Source: Annulohypoxylon bovei var. microspora (lineage: Eukaryota; Ascomycota; Sordariomycetes; Xylariales; Hypoxylaceae). From it: DNA of 64,000 bases. The position numbers were made by a program, and so were the translations under genes. The DNA lies in contig MU405350.1 of the NCBI GenBank assembly GCA_022836615.1, positions 1 to 64,000 on the forward strand, given 5' to 3'. The notes below the pieces were generated by a model. It worked only from the letters and a program-made list of their open reading frames with translations. It searched no databases and was not told the origin of the DNA. Each line of letters opens with the position of its first letter. Position 1 is the first letter of the stretch. This document shows, piece after piece, positions 36,907 through 49,985 of this stretch.

Positions 36907-39335
36907 CGTGGCGTGTTCAAGTATGAAAGTCCCAATGGCACCTCATAAGTGTCGGGGATTTCTGCTAGAAGCCTTTTATGAAGTAGATGTCGGTAATGTA
37001 GAAGTTGGTTGAAAAGAAGAAGAAATATCGCAATGTGTACGTAAAGATGTTAGATGGGAGAGAAAAAGATGGGGTGGTCTGTTGGTTTTAAAAATTATCA
37101 GGCTCAGGCGATGATAAAAGCAGTCGCAGACTAAAATGGGAACCGCGATCTTAAGTTGTTATTCACAAATTCAAGCTCACTTAGCAGCGCGATGTTGGTT
37201 CCTTGAAAAGCGAGTGTGTGCGTGTATCGTGTGTATCTTGTAAATGTAGCTTAGTATACCTAAGCACAGTGACTAGGTAAATAATAAAGTGAAGACTGAG
37301 GATTATCCATACGAGTAGGTATTAGTTTGGCTGAGAATACCGGAAATGCAATTTATTAGTACTTAGGCAAGGAAAGATGTGATTAGGTATGGATGTTTGA
37401 AATAGTAGCGGACAACGAGATAGAATCTCGAGTTGATTCATAGAAGCTATAAAAATAAAGTGGGGGCAGGGGCCTCTAATTCGCACCTACCTGGGTAGGG
37501 CATGTCCCTTGTCCATGATAATCCGGGGTAGCAGGGTTATTTACTCCACTAAATCTGGTTAGACCTTTCGGCTGTCAGGGGTACCTGGACATAAACTGTA
37601 GATCTGCTATAAAAACTAACAGCCTTATTGTTCAATACGATTACTTGGGTGAGATCTGATTTGTTGTTTTAACTGTATTCTGTCCCGCGTACCTACCCAT
37701 TCTTATTTGACTCGTTTTTCAGGAACGACACTCTTTCTTGTATCATAACCTGCAGTGGTTTTAAAAATTGAAGACCCTACGTTAGGTACCTAGGTACTTA
37801 GATTAATCCCGAGCTAATCGATATTAATAGTTTAGTACCTACCCGCCAATAATCCCTTCTGCATGGATATGTCTCGGAATTTGTTTGCTTCTATTCTTGG
37901 CGTTAGTACAGGTGAACCAACTATAAATAGGTGTATCATGATCCCACCTACTAATCCATATTCACGATCATAGCAATGCTTTATTTTAACAAGTAGTGAC
38001 ATATAAGTAGCAAATCATCACGTGTAATGAAATAAATATCATAATATCGGAATCGTTGTAATGATAAAGTAACTAAATACTCACAAAAATTACCTAACAT
38101 TTAGTTCATGTAAACCAAGTATAATGATAATTCTTCAAGGTAATATCGATATCAAGACATATTTTCTAAGAACTTTATAAACTGCTATAATAAGGTACTT
38201 CATCATTCGTTTTCATTTCCATCTTCATTGTTCTCTTTTGTATTTTGCGGCTCTCTTCCAACCTAAGGTCAAGTACTTATTACCCTAGGTACCACTCGAG
38301 ATACCTTAAAAACGAACTATCAAAGCACGAGATCTAATAAAATATCCAATACATGTAAATGACCTTAGAACACCGCACCAATCTTAGGGTAAATAAGTAA
38401 ATATCATCTTTAAGAGAAAATGAAAACATGCACGAGTTAAAAGCATCAGCAAGCTAATCTGCTAACCGCCATGTACTATGGAGATAGCACCTTATTTTTT
38501 CACATATCTCCTAGCGCGGATAGCAGCGCAGCGTCTGGGCAAGAGACGGGATAAACTGGGAATAGGGATAGGTAGTTCACGTTGACCACTACCCGTTCTG
38601 ATGAACGGAAAATATTCGCAACGGGCTACGAGAAAAACATATAGCCAGATCAATTTTAATGCTATTGAGTACCTATTGTAAGTCAGCTCTTGATCTTATC
38701 GCCTATGGAGTAAAGTAAAATTGATACAATACAATATGTCACTTTATCGGACATCTTTGCCCATCTCCTATCAAGTTAACTAACACCCAATCTCGGTGTA
38801 TAATAACGATCACTAAACACAATCATGAATCCCTAAACTTGATTTACCAATGCCGTATAAGAATCTACGTTAAAAAGCGAAGTAAACGCCTACCATTGTG
38901 GTACCTAGCCTACGCATAATAGCATCACTAATCGTATAAACCAACCAAACACAAACCCGAAAGCCATGTCAGCCAAACCCTACGCGGTTTAGTCTTCCAA
39001 CATTTGGGCCAACCCCCACATAGGGGATGGTGTAAAAGGCGTCGGACATAGCCATCGGGATAGCCAAGATTTCGGACTTTAGGCGCTGAAAAGGCGGGCA
39101 CGCGTGCGAGTATGAGGCAAAGCACGGGATACACATAGTACGGTATCGGCTCCATCTTCTTCAGCTATGAGTACGCCTTTTCCTCATTTGAACCAAATCA
39201 CCAAGAGTTGGGATATCATCATTAGTTACCCCGAATCATTTATTTACTTACAAAAAGGAACGCTCAGTTTTCTGCCTAGGTATCTGTCTGTCATATATCA
39301 TTCAACATCCAACGTCAAATCGTCCACCAACTCAA
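36907..39335. other. Intergenic, 2.4 kb
   Basis: Long A/T-leaning gap between the start of the NYN/CCCH gene and the end of Zn2Cys6 factor 2. It contains GTTAGGTACCTAGGTACTTA (37781-37800) and CCCTAGGTACC near 38284. No coding frame or tRNA is recognised. It could hold a non-coding RNA but nothing in the sequence shows one. Confidence 0.5.
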
Positions 39336-41814
39336 TCAGTAAGTAGGAAATTGATTCAATATGTTCCAAAGCGTGTCATTACCAAACTCGCCGCCAAACT
39401 GCCATTGAGCTAGCTGCTCCTCCCCCGCAGAGCTGGTCGGTATGCTGGTGGCAAGGCCACTCCCACTACCTGCCGCTGTCGCCCCCGAGAAAGTCTCCGG
39501 CCAGGTCGTCGACGTTACATCACTGCCAGGTATAGCTGTTAGATCGTTGTATGCGATGTCTCCTATGGGATATATGGGCATGATCGAACTGAAGTCGAAA
39601 TCGGTCGGGAACGACCAATCTGCACTCGCGAACACGTTATTGTCGGCCCCGGAGGCGGGCGTCAATACTGTGCTTGAGCTGACACTTCCGCCTCGGTCTG
39701 TCGCCGTGGGTAAGGTAGACGAAGCGATAGTATTCGACGCATTGCTTGGGTTCTGAGGGATGGGTTCCGATGAAGAACTTGGTGTTTGCATGTCAGAAGA
39801 ACTACCACATGTTCCACTGCAGCTTGTAGTGCTGCCCCCTACTTCGCTGATTGCCTTGCAACTGTAACCTACAGCCTTCTTAAAGCGAATATAAATAGCA
39901 CGCAGTACCCCCAGTGCAGCTTGCGCGAGGCGATTCCGAGTAGCCATCTTCTCGAAGCGTTCGATTGCCCATTCAAAGTGCTGCCGTACTGCGGCTAACA
40001 GCTCCGCATGCTCCCTCGGGAATAAGATATAGACGGACGCTATCATGATAACAGCATCGAACGTCCCAAAGAAAAGAGTAAAGGTTTTATGCTGGTGCGG
40101 TCTCAGCAGGGCGAAATATATCTTCTGCGCATCCAGAATGTCCAAACCTGCTTTGAGGGCTTCATGGCGACTAGTAACTCGGGTGAAAACGTATGGGCGA
40201 TGAAGCGCCATGATGTTAAAGGAGATGAGTTGGGGTAGAGTCGGCCGTACAAATGGCAACCACCTACATTCCGGAAGCCCATCGAATCGCGTGTCTGGAT
40301 TTTGCAGGCGGAAAGGTGGCGGGGTACGGGCTTGAATATCCAGCAAATCCTGATGGATTTTTTCGACTTTAGAGAAGTCTTTTGGAAATGGTCCTTCTTT
40401 CTCCAAGTCGAGGATGTCTCTCAATGGACGCATGACCTCCCAAGACCATAGGGCTCGTGTTAGAGGTGTAGGTGGGTCGTTTTCACCACGCTGCATTACG
40501 GGAGACTTTCTTGTATCCTTAGGGATGAGCGAATCGACCGGCAGACTCCGATTCACTAGGCGGAAATCTACGCTGGTAGGCCTACCGAGGACGGCGCCGG
40601 TATGCAAGTCCCAACCTAGGAGGGTCATCCAGACTCTTCGTCGGCTCTGTGCCATCCATATCTTTTCTAAAGCCTCCTCCGTCGAATCCTCCGCACTTGG
40701 CTGAGGATCCAACTGATCTCGATGGAGACCAATCTCTTGCGCATCTCGAATGCTAGTTCCTACTTGATGCCACTGCTGGGAAGTTAGAACAGACGAGCAG
40801 CCGGGTATAAGCAGAATGGGCACTCACAGCCTCGGTAACCATGCCGGTATATTTGAGGAAAGCAGCCCTCACCCAACCAGATAACACGGTTATAATGGAC
40901 ATCTGACGCTTTCCTAGAAGTGATAAGATGGCGACGCCGGATTCGCTGTAGTCAAATGCCAAGTCTTCAAAAGTCATATTACTCGTGTACTTCAACGACT
41001 CAAAAGTCTCCTCGGCTTCTTCGGGAAGGTAGAGGAGGGAGGAGGCTAGCATCTGAAATAAAAGAGCCGGAAAAGCCCTTAACATGGGGTCTAAGGCTTG
41101 AGGACCAGAGGTTGTCAGAACGTTGAATGGCATGCTATACCACTGCTCTATCAACCTTCGAAAGACAGGTTCGTCGATGCTAAAGTATTGCCAATTGATA
41201 TCCCGGAAATAGAGGTCTACCAGCTGTTCGACATAGGTTCTCGCGGGTAACTGGCGGATCAACGTCTTGTATCGCTCACGCAAGCCGAAATTACCAACGT
41301 CGAAGCTCTCAGAAGGCATTCCCGGTATCCGCTCCCCATCGCCTTCAATCTTACGCAATATTCCAAGAGTGGTAGCACTATTGTTGGAGTAGCCGAAATC
41401 CGCGGTTTTGATGGGTATGGTCTCGATCGACTCGGGCGAGTGTTCATTACCGCTCTGAGAAGACCCTTTACGATCGGGCTTCGCAAGCGGTGTTCCAGTC
41501 TCGTACCGGCAGGATGCTTCTTTATTTCGCGACACGCAATTCGTACACGGCATCTTACGGTCGCACTAAGAGGAGCATTAGTACCTAATTTTATAACATG
41601 TATTAGATTTTTTTATAAATAAATAAATGGAACAAAAATAAAATAAAATAAATGCAACTCTTATCACCTTCTGCTTCCTCCTATGGCACTCGGTACAACT
41701 TATGACAATCCTTCTGCGCTTGCGAGGCGGCGCTTTGCCATTCGTCTCATGGCTCGCTTTATCGTCATCCATATGGATGATGTTCTCAGCCACTTCCACT
41801 TCGGCAGCAGACAT
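39336..41814 (-). CDS. Zn(II)2Cys6 transcription factor 2
   Basis: Exons 41814-41668, 41565-40828, 40775-39336 (102- and 52-nt introns); 774 residues. A basic stretch PPRKRRR leads into the cluster CTECHRRKQK-CDRKMPCTNC...C at residues 40-68 with spacing CX2CX6CX5CX2CX8C; the first intron again splits it between QK and CDR. The centre shows the fungal-specific middle homology region: LVDLYFRDINWQYFSIDEP, QEIGLHRDQLD, RRRVWMTLLGWD, ALHRPYVF. The C-terminus is Ser/Thr/Gly-rich. Both transcription factors in the window have their first intron at the same place in the cluster. Target genes are unknown. Confidence 0.9.
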
Positions 41815-42946
41815 GGTGATAACGAAGGAATAGACAAGTTCGAGTTCGAGTTTAAGTTTGAGTTCAAGTTCGAAGTTCGAAATTTACTACGACGAAACAA
41901 TGCGACCCGATCGGTGGCTGAGGGGTAATAGATAGATAGTAGGTGATTGTGTGGTTCTTGGCTGGCTCTCGCGGGAATTGCGCGGTGAGAAATCGTACCG
42001 TACAATGTCGTAAAAGGTGGTAAGGCAAGGCAATGCGAATATTGTTTCTAAGTTCTTGCCAGATAGATCGGCGCGGAGATATCTGGTAGCTATCGCCTTA
42101 TTCCATACAATTCTTGACCTTGTACCTTCCTCTACTTACCCAAGCAAGAGCGAGCATTTATACCAGTAGGTAATCACGCGAGGTACTATTGCCCCCTGTC
42201 GTTCTTATATAAAACAACCTGTTCGTATTATAGAATCGTAAAACTTAGGTTGTATTGGAGAAAGTGGAAACCCCCACCATCCTCTTCAACAAGCAGCAAT
42301 GAGTCGACAGTGATAAACCTTGATGTTTTGCTAGAGCTAACTACCGGTATAGCCCACAATCCACGGCTTTTCCCCGCTAACACCGTTGTTCCCGAAGTCT
42401 TGCTTACCTAATATGATACTAGTACTAGATAGGTACCTGTGCAACTTTAGGTAATCCTCACATGTCTCTTCATTCATTCCTTTCCCTGCCCTGCACATCA
42501 AGAATTTTCTATCTAGCAAACTCTTGCGCTACACAAGCTATCCGGACTAAGAAAGAAAGGATGTGATTTAAGTGGACTTATTCAGCTCTGGTTCCTACAT
42601 TTATAGAAGAGCCTCAAAGAAATTCGCATACATGGGTACCTAAGTAGATAGTTAAGGGGTGATGTTTACCTATCACATATCTATATCGCGAAACTCCATC
42701 ATGACCCGTGGGGGAATAATATTGCCATAAACTCCTTGGTCGTTGCCAGTAGACCTCATTATGTATCATTTGATGCGACTTGGTAACTTTCTTAAAACCC
42801 CTTTCCAATTTTTTTTGGTTCGGCCAGACTTCCCTAATAATGATGACGACTATCTTGTATAAAGCCGAAAAAACTCCAGGCTCCGGGACGAAATGTTTCA
42901 TCCATGCTTGTTATAGACCCACGCGGCGCCAAACACCTTTCTACTC
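41815..42946. other. Intergenic, 1.1 kb
   Basis: Promoter of Zn2Cys6 factor 2 and 3' flank of the OMP decarboxylase gene. A GTTCGA/GTTTGA hexamer run lies at about 41837-41880, just upstream of the factor 2 ATG. GATAGGTACCTGTG occurs near 42428 and GGGTACCTAAGTAG near 42633. No gene is seen. Confidence 0.5.
41837..41880. repeat. GTTCGA/GTTTGA hexanucleotide repeat in a 5' leader
   Basis: About seven imperfect copies of a GTTCGA-type hexamer begin some 23 bases upstream of the factor 2 start codon (gene on the minus strand). They probably lie in the 5' UTR or core promoter. TTCGAA palindromes occur within it. Confidence 0.7.
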
Positions 42947-44077
42947 TCACGATTGTTGCCCTATCCGGTGCAGGTATGCCTTCCACGCTTTCCTTCGGTA
43001 TTGTTCAGCCTCCACTTGCGGAGACGCGGCCTTGAGAATGCCCCGTCCAACGATGATGATATCGCTGCCACCCAGTCCAACAAGCTTCGAAGGGGTGTTG
43101 TACTGTTGACCAAGACCGTCACCCGCAATATTGCTACCGTCCTCGTCCCCTTCGGGAGGCAATTGGCAACCAGGTGTCATGGAAATGAAATCGTCCGTCT
43201 GCTCGCTGTTGAGCGTTTCCTGCGAAATAAAACCCATCACAAAGTCTTTATGCTCTCTGGCAGCCTCAACGCAGGCTTGCGTGTACTCCTTGGTTATGAG
43301 GTTCCCCGCACTCGACATCTGTGCTAATATCAATAGTCCTCGTTCCCATGGGGGCTCTTCAATCCCCGCGTATACAAGCTCGTCCCCCTCGGCAATACCA
43401 CTAGCGAAACGAGGTGAGTCTACCGGCTCGAAAGATTGCGTTAGAGTCGTGATAGACACAATGCTTCCTTTCCTGCCGTTATGTAAGTTTGATGGAGGTG
43501 GGAGTTCCTTCGCCGTCGACAGAGGCGCGGGTGTAGAGGTTTCATCCTCTTCGTCGAATGAGTCCGAGACAGGGGTACCGACGGAGACGGACGTCCTCAC
43601 TTCATAGTTGACACGTGAACGCCACCGCGCGGCTGCTTGCTGAAGGGCAGTAACTGCTGCCTTTCCGGGAATCATGTTGACATTTACGATGTGTGCCCAG
43701 TCGATAATACGGGCGCTGCCAGCCGTATATTGTAACTGAACCGTGCTACCAATGTCGCCAAATTTCCTATCTTCAAAGATGAGAAACCCATGTCTCCTTG
43801 CAAGAGCACCCAGCTTAGCACCAGTGCCTGTTTGCGGATGAAAGTCCCACCCCGCGACGAGATCGTAATGAGTCTTGAGCACGACAATAGAGGGGCCGAT
43901 TCTGTCTGCTAATGTGAGAAGTTCGCGGGCGGAAGTAACGTCGGCGCTGAGGCATAGGTTTGACTTCTTTAATTCCATGAGTCGGAAGAGGTAACTGGCC
44001 AGCGGATGGGTGACATTTTTGGCTCTTTCGGCGAAGCTCGCCCTGAACGTGGGGTGACGGTCCGAAGCTGCGCACAT
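42947..44077 (-). CDS. pyrG: Orotidine 5'-phosphate decarboxylase
   Basis: Converts OMP to UMP, the last step of de novo pyrimidine synthesis; cytosolic. Single exon, 376 residues. The catalytic signature FLIFEDRKFGDIG lies at 98-110, with Asp103, Lys105 and Asp108 at the expected places and Lys68 in VVLKTHYD. LSADVTSARELL gives the substrate-binding Asp46. The C-terminal phosphate grip is DIIIVGRGILKA. Compared with yeast Ura3 there is an extra Ser/Pro-rich segment of about 80 residues (about 165-240), as in the pyr4/pyrG proteins of filamentous ascomycetes. The first ATG in frame gives the usual N-terminus (HPTFRASFAERAKNVTHPLA). Confidence 0.96.
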   Translation of the reverse strand: MCAASDRHPTFRASFAERAKNVTHPLASYLFRLMELKKSNLCLSADVTSARELLTLADRIGPSIVVLKTHYDLVAGWDFHPQTGTGAKLGALARRHGFLIFEDRKFGDIGSTVQLQYTAGSARIIDWAHIVNVNMIPGKAAVTALQQAAARWRSRVNYEVRTSVSVGTPVSDSFDEEDETSTPAPLSTAKELPPPSNLHNGRKGSIVSITTLTQSFEPVDSPRFASGIAEGDELVYAGIEEPPWERGLLILAQMSSAGNLITKEYTQACVEAAREHKDFVMGFISQETLNSEQTDDFISMTPGCQLPPEGDEDGSNIAGDGLGQQYNTPSKLVGLGGSDIIIVGRGILKAASPQVEAEQYRRKAWKAYLHRIGQQS

Positions 44078-47000
44078 GGCGAATCAATTGGTGGTGGTAT
44101 TTGGTTTTGGGTTTTACGTCTTGTTCTTCGGCTCGTAGGTACGAGACGGGACTCGAGATATCTAAAAGATGCGATCGCAATTGTGGGCTAGTACAGTTCC
44201 GGCGAACACGTTGACCAGTCAGGCTCTACCGACAGGAGGGTCCAGGTATCGGAGAGAGCGATCGACGGTTGGGTGAGAACCCTGGACGCTGTGGAGCTAT
44301 ATGATGTCAATTTACTATAAAAGGGAAGATGTATCTAATAGAAGGTCAAGATGGAAAACAAGATGGATCGAGCTGCATAGGAATTCTGCGGCCTGAAGCA
44401 CTCTTGATATATGTTTTGGACTAGATTGATCTCTTGATGTGAAACACAGTATATATAGGCACTTAGGTAAACAAGACAAGGCAAAAAGAACGGGTACGAA
44501 TATGGGTATGGGTACACGAGGCAAGGCCTTCGTGGAGGAGAAACCGAACATACCTGAAAGCTGGAGATGCAGGGACGCAGGGACGGGACGCAAGGTTCGC
44601 CCTCTACTCGGTGGACCACCCTCGTACTTTGGAAGCTGACCGACAATCTTGTGCATATGCCGTTCTCCTGTCAAGCGTTGGGAATCTTGAGAAACCTGGG
44701 GTCTTCGGGCCTATTTGTCTCCTAAGTGCGAATGTTTGCCTGTGAATCGGGAAAAAAGGTACGAGGGTTCGGGTCCGAATTAGACGAAGATCGGAGACGC
44801 CTATAGGTATTCTGAAGAGGTATTCGCTAGAAGAAACCAACGTAGACTTTTAGACTTGGTCACTTGGGCACCAAGGGATGTTGTCAAGTCTCTTATCGAG
44901 TCGGGATGAAGCAAACGGACGATCGAAGAGAGGGGGGGAGGCCGGGAAGGGGAAAGGAGAAGAAAAAGAAAAAGGTTAGGTAAGGTTTTTTGAGGGGGAA
45001 GCGGGTTGCGGATGGCGTTGGCGTTGGCGTTGGCGTTGGCGGTCCAAGTTTCGGTTTTTTCTTCCAATTCTACTTAGGTAGCTTACCTAACTTAGGTATT
45101 TAAACAACTAACGGCGTATCCGTACCTAAATTAGACCAATTAGAGTTTCCCGGACTATATTAGTTTGAAACTGAGGACTTCGAATTCGAGTCCAGACTCT
45201 TTAGCTTGATTTGTTGGTCTGTCAAGTATAGAAACAATCGTAATGACTGGTTCTAGGGTCTAGGGTCTTGGGGTCTAGGGTTAATGGTTAAGGGTAAGGC
45301 GGTGGGGAGTTGTAGTGATATGTAAAGTGGTGTTGGTGGACAGATGGGAGTTTTTGATGCAAGTTAGCCCACCTAGACTGCCACTGTCTAAGTGGGATGG
45401 TATGATGATATTGTATTAACTGCCCAGGAAAAGGAATGGAATTGAACGGGTCGGGTGTCACAAGAAAATGGGCGAATGATCAATTGTCCGTCGGCATGGT
45501 ACCTACACCTACTTTGGTAACTGTGCCTTCCCTTTGGTGAACCACAGCAGGCTTTTATTCGAAGAAGGTCCGAGGATAGCACTGTTTGGCTTGTCTTAAT
45601 GAAGTATAAAAGTACCGGGAGGATTGCATGTGCTAGCCGAAAAGGGGTGCATCTCAAAAGCAAAATGCCATAATTACATTCGAATATCATAGTATGGGAT
45701 TTAGTCTTGTAGGTATTGTACATACACCCATACACCTAGGCAATATGCAGGCAGCCACCGCTGTAAATTGAAATCCCGTTATCTTCTATAGGTGGAAATG
45801 AGGATCTCTAGTCTCGAAACGGTAAGCAATACATAAAAACCTTGACCATCTTCCAATATGAGGCGCAAAAGATGCGACTGGCTATACCTAGTATGTAGTC
45901 TGCTGACTGTTCCCCTCGCATCCTTCTTCCTTGAGATGCAGATTTGATGAATCCTTTTTCTATTTCAGGTCCGCTCTAAAACGAACCAGGCCAATGGACT
46001 TGTAATGGTGAAATGGTCTGACCTTTAAAAAGGCCTGGAACAACCTTCTTACACACTACACCAGCGCCGTCAGGATTGGATTCATAGGAAGGTCCACCTA
46101 CGTTGACAGTCTCGTCCAGGATATCGCACGCCTCTGGCCTCTCATGTTTTGTTTTCAATAGGGGACATCATCAATCACTAATCACCAATCAAGGTTCTGT
46201 CAAGGTAAATGTTGTATAGGTAGGTATGTTATGAGTTACACGAGAAAGATCATGGTGATAAAGAATAGGGAACCTAACGACGTCACTTTTTTGTGTGCCA
46301 TGACTCGATGTCGGCTGGTAGCACATTTGGTCAGGTCAAATCAGCTCTGTTCAGTATGATTTATCGGGTACAACAGCTTTTTCCTAGCTTTGGCTTATAT
46401 GTATGCATATTGTATGCATCCATAGTATAGAGCTGTAAGTGGTTGAAGGGTGGTCTGAAAGGTGAAGCTGCTGACCGGGCTGTGTCGCCTTGGTCGCAAT
46501 CATCGCATTCGTCACCTTCGTACGGGTCGGTTTACGATCAGTCTTGTGCTGCAGCTCTGGATTCTACCGAACAGCAATAGCCACGTGGCTTCATACCTAG
46601 GTATACTACTAGGTATCAAGGCATTTTTTGACGGTGTCACGACAGTTCCGAAATACTACCTACATAAGTGTTCGATAAGAGGTTGTGAGGGATGTGAGAA
46701 TTGTGAGAGTTGTGAGAGTGTGAGAGGCAAATTCGAGATTAATGCTCATGTGAAAGATGTGGAAGGGCGGCAGACATGGGTCAAACAGACAGGGAAGATA
46801 GGGCGTCGATCGTCCCGTCCCGAATTCGAATTCGCGATAACGAACAACGTTTAATGTTATCCTGAGTTTTAAGATGTGGGGCTTTGACTTTAACACTTGA
46901 GCTGTTTGAGGCATACTGCGCAGAGACCACATGCAGCCTTACTTAATCTCAAAAAGATAAATTGCGGGTCTTACAGCCTCGACAGCACTTAAAGTTCCAA

Positions 47001-47526
47001 TCAAACAATCTCACGGTTGACGCGATCCCTGGCAGCTGGCATCTACCTAAACTACTAGGTACCTACCTAGGCACATTTCTCTCTCCGTCCTTCCCGACCC
47101 AGCCGAAAGGGTTCCTTATCAGAAGACAACTTTAACTCCTCAAGTGCTCCTCTTCTTCGATTCCAAGGTTATCTATCTACATACTTGGATCTACCCCAAT
47201 CCATTTTACCTTCAGCTCTTTATTCATCCGATATCTTACATTCTACACTTAAGGTTGTTAAGTAAAACGATCGCATCTTTCTTCGTCTGATAGCACCTCC
47301 GTCATCTTTCACTTTCTTTCACGGAGGGTTATCATACCACGTACCACACCTAAATAATCACACCACGAAAAAGCCACCGAGTTACCTACTACGCCACTCG
47401 TGCACCTTAGCTGAGCGCTAACCTACGATCATCCTTTCAGCTCGTTATCAATAAATAAACAAACGCCTAGGTCGAATATCGTCTACTCTCCCTTTCACGC
47501 CTCTCGCCGCCTTGAGAGAAATCATC
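44078..47526. other. Divergent intergenic region pyrG/PIS1, 3.4 kb
   Basis: Longest gene gap in the window. It holds a purine-rich tract (44929-45000; pyrimidine-rich on the pyrG strand), a GGCGTT hexamer run (45014-45041), degenerate TAGGGTC repeats (45254-45295), a GTGAGA-like run (46684-46728), several CTAGGTA motifs (45072, 46596, 47055) and a CT-rich leader before PIS1. Short frames (for example 46462-46854) look random. I see no further gene. Confidence 0.5.
45014..45041. repeat. GGCGTT microsatellite
   Basis: Four perfect GGCGTT units and a partial fifth. It is non-coding and lies about 940 bases upstream of the pyrG start. Confidence 0.85.
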
Positions 47527-48657
47527 ATGCCTGAAAGAAGAACCAGGCGGCAGGCCGCTCTGGCAGCAGCCGCAGCCGCAAACGATACGCCTACCAAATC
47601 TAACAACGATGATATCGCCATTAACGGCAATGGTATCAGTAACGATGAGAAAGATCTAGCTGTTGCGCCGTCAGATTCTAAAGCTCTCAACTTTCCAAAA
47701 GAGAACATATTCATATTTTGGCCCAATATCATAGGTATGCGCTTCTCCTATCATCGCAAGGCTACATGCGCCGAGGCTGCGCCGATCCACAGATCCTCAG
47801 GTTCTTATGTTCTTATTCTAACTCTTCAAACAAATAGGCTATTCTCGCATTGTTCTCGCTATTGCGTCTCTATACTACATGCCCCTACACCCTCGAACAT
47901 GCTCGATACTCTATAGTATCTCCTGTCTTCTCGATGCCCTCGATGGCTACGCGGCTCGTTATTTCGAACAGTCCACCAAGTTTGGTGCCGTCCTAGACAT
48001 GGTAACAGATCGATGCACCACCTCGTGCTTGCTCGTCTTCTTGTCCTCCGCCTTCCCACGATGGGCTATCATCTTCCAGGGCTTGATTTCTATAGACTTT
48101 GCAAGCCACTACATGCATATGTACGCGACGCTAGCTATGTCAGGCTCGAACTCCAGCCACAAGAACGTAGATAAGTCAAGGAGCTGGTTATTGAACCTCT
48201 ACTATACCAACAAGGTTTGTTTCTATTAGTTTTTAGATCACCCCCGTGCTTTAAGCTAATCAAGCATTAGACTGTCCTCTTCTTGTGCTGCGCCCTGAAT
48301 GAAATCTTCTTCATCGCTATATACCTACTCTCCTTCTCGTCGCCGCTCCTGTCCCCACAGCTGCTTGAGCCCCTTGGCGAGTCCAGGGCCAACGCCATCC
48401 AAACTGGGGCGCAAGTTAACAGCTCGGTGCTCCACCAGCTGTTTACCAACCCTTACAGCGCCGGTGCTCTAGAGATGGCACGCGCGAACAAGATGGATTC
48501 CACCTTTCCTTGGATTCTCGCTGGGGTTAGCGCCCCCATCATGGCACTAAAGCAATTCCTCAACGTCATCCAGCTTGTCAAGGCGAGCCGATGGCTGGGC
48601 GAAGGTGACGTTGAGGCGAGAAGAATGGCTGGTCTGCCAAGGAAGAAGAGCGCGTAA
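47527..48657 (+). CDS. PIS1: CDP-diacylglycerol-inositol 3-phosphatidyltransferase
   Basis: Makes phosphatidylinositol from CDP-diacylglycerol and inositol in the ER membrane. Exons 47527-47734, 47838-48214 and 48271-48657 (103- and 56-nt introns) give 323 residues. The CDP-alcohol phosphotransferase signature DGX2ARX8GX3DX3D is complete: Asp105, Gly106, Ala109, Arg110, Gly119, Asp123, Asp127. Hydrophobic helices follow (IFIFWPNIIGYSRIVLAIAS; LFLCCALNEIFFIAIYLLSF; LAGVSAPIMALKQFLNVIQL). The N-terminal 55 residues are Ala/Asn/Asp-rich and probably cytosolic. The first intron splits the Gly before YSRIVLAIA. Convergent with the P450 gene. Confidence 0.95.
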
Positions 48658-49985
48658 GAGGATAGAGACACTCACAGGACTGAGAAGCTCCTCAAACATA
48701 GTGAAGACGCTATTGGTGGGTCAGGACCTCGGGATGAACCTGAATACGACAAAAACATGGTGTGGGTCTGTACGAGTTGTCCTGTTTACGGAAGGCGTGT
48801 GAGGCATCGGGCAGGCCTGAACGGTTCGTATCAATCGGTTGCATAGGCTCGGACATGGGAGGCATAGAATCGGATTTGGCTCAACGACGGGTGCTTGTGG
48901 CCACCCTAATCAAAGAGAGGCTCAAACGGGGTGAACTAACGAACATACCCAAATGTCTTGAAATCAGTCTTCGTTGTACATATGTAATCTTAATCATGGA
49001 ACTGGGTGAGGACGGAATCGCGGAGATGAGAGACAGGCCACGTGCTCATTGCAATTGAATATCTACAAATTATCACGGCTTATTCGTATGACCTAGTGCT
49101 AATAGGAGCAGTTTAAATGATATACCATACCTACGCCCCTGTTTACGAGAACCTACATTCAGTTCAATCACTACTGTAGTGTAACCCAGAAGGCCTAAGG
49201 GCTTAGGATTTCTATTATACGCTAGTGCAGGGATGGCGTCGTTGCCCCTATTCCTACTTTTTCGATGATATTTTCGTCGACCCAGAAAATATATTCAGTC
49301 ACCAACCCCTATTTTTTTTAATAAATTTGCGAACATGCGTTATTTGAACTGATAGGATCTTCCTGGTGTATGTATAAGAATATTTCTGTACGAATTCATA
49401 GATCTTGTCTACACGACTAGAAGAAGAACAGATACTATTTTGTCGGGTTTTACTCCAATTCCTATCCCATAATAGAAGTCACTGGACCCCTTTATGATAC
49501 TACTATGCATCAACACCACCAACTGCATAACTAGGACATATCTAGTGTCACTTCATTGGTATGGAAGGATAGGTGACATGCCACTCTCCAAACCAAATCC
49601 ATCACTCGCATTATAGCGAATGCACCTGTCCATCATGCTATGCAGCTTTGATGTCGGAACTGAGGCTAAAATACCAGCATATGCAGAGAGGGTCGTACAC
49701 ATCACATCAAGTGACTTCACGTACATTTATTTTCTGCATGAGCCAGCCCGATACTACGGGAAGAGACGGTGAGTCTTATCTGCCTAACATACATACCCAG
49801 GCAGCCCAATTTCCCGTGGGCGTTCTCCGCAGCGGCGCCGCCGATCATAGTGGTGAACCCCCAGTATCCAGTAAATTTCCCTCTTAGGCATTAGGAAAAG
49901 CTGACTCTCGTACATATGCACTCCGCAAATCATTGCATCTTGTCGCTCCGGGTCCGTCGACTAGCCTTGCCAAATACCTAAGTAC
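48658..49985. other. Convergent intergenic region PIS1/P450
   Basis: 1.3 kb with no convincing gene. Frames at 48762-49058 and 49573-49887 lack recognisable domains and typical codon use. ATACCTAAGTACCTAAG at 49975-49991 overlaps the P450 stop codon. Confidence 0.5.

Noticed and set aside
45254..45295. TAGGGTC/TTAAGGG telomere-like repeats
   Set aside because: Only a few irregular units, not TTAGGG arrays, and inside a gene region; no sign of an internal telomere.
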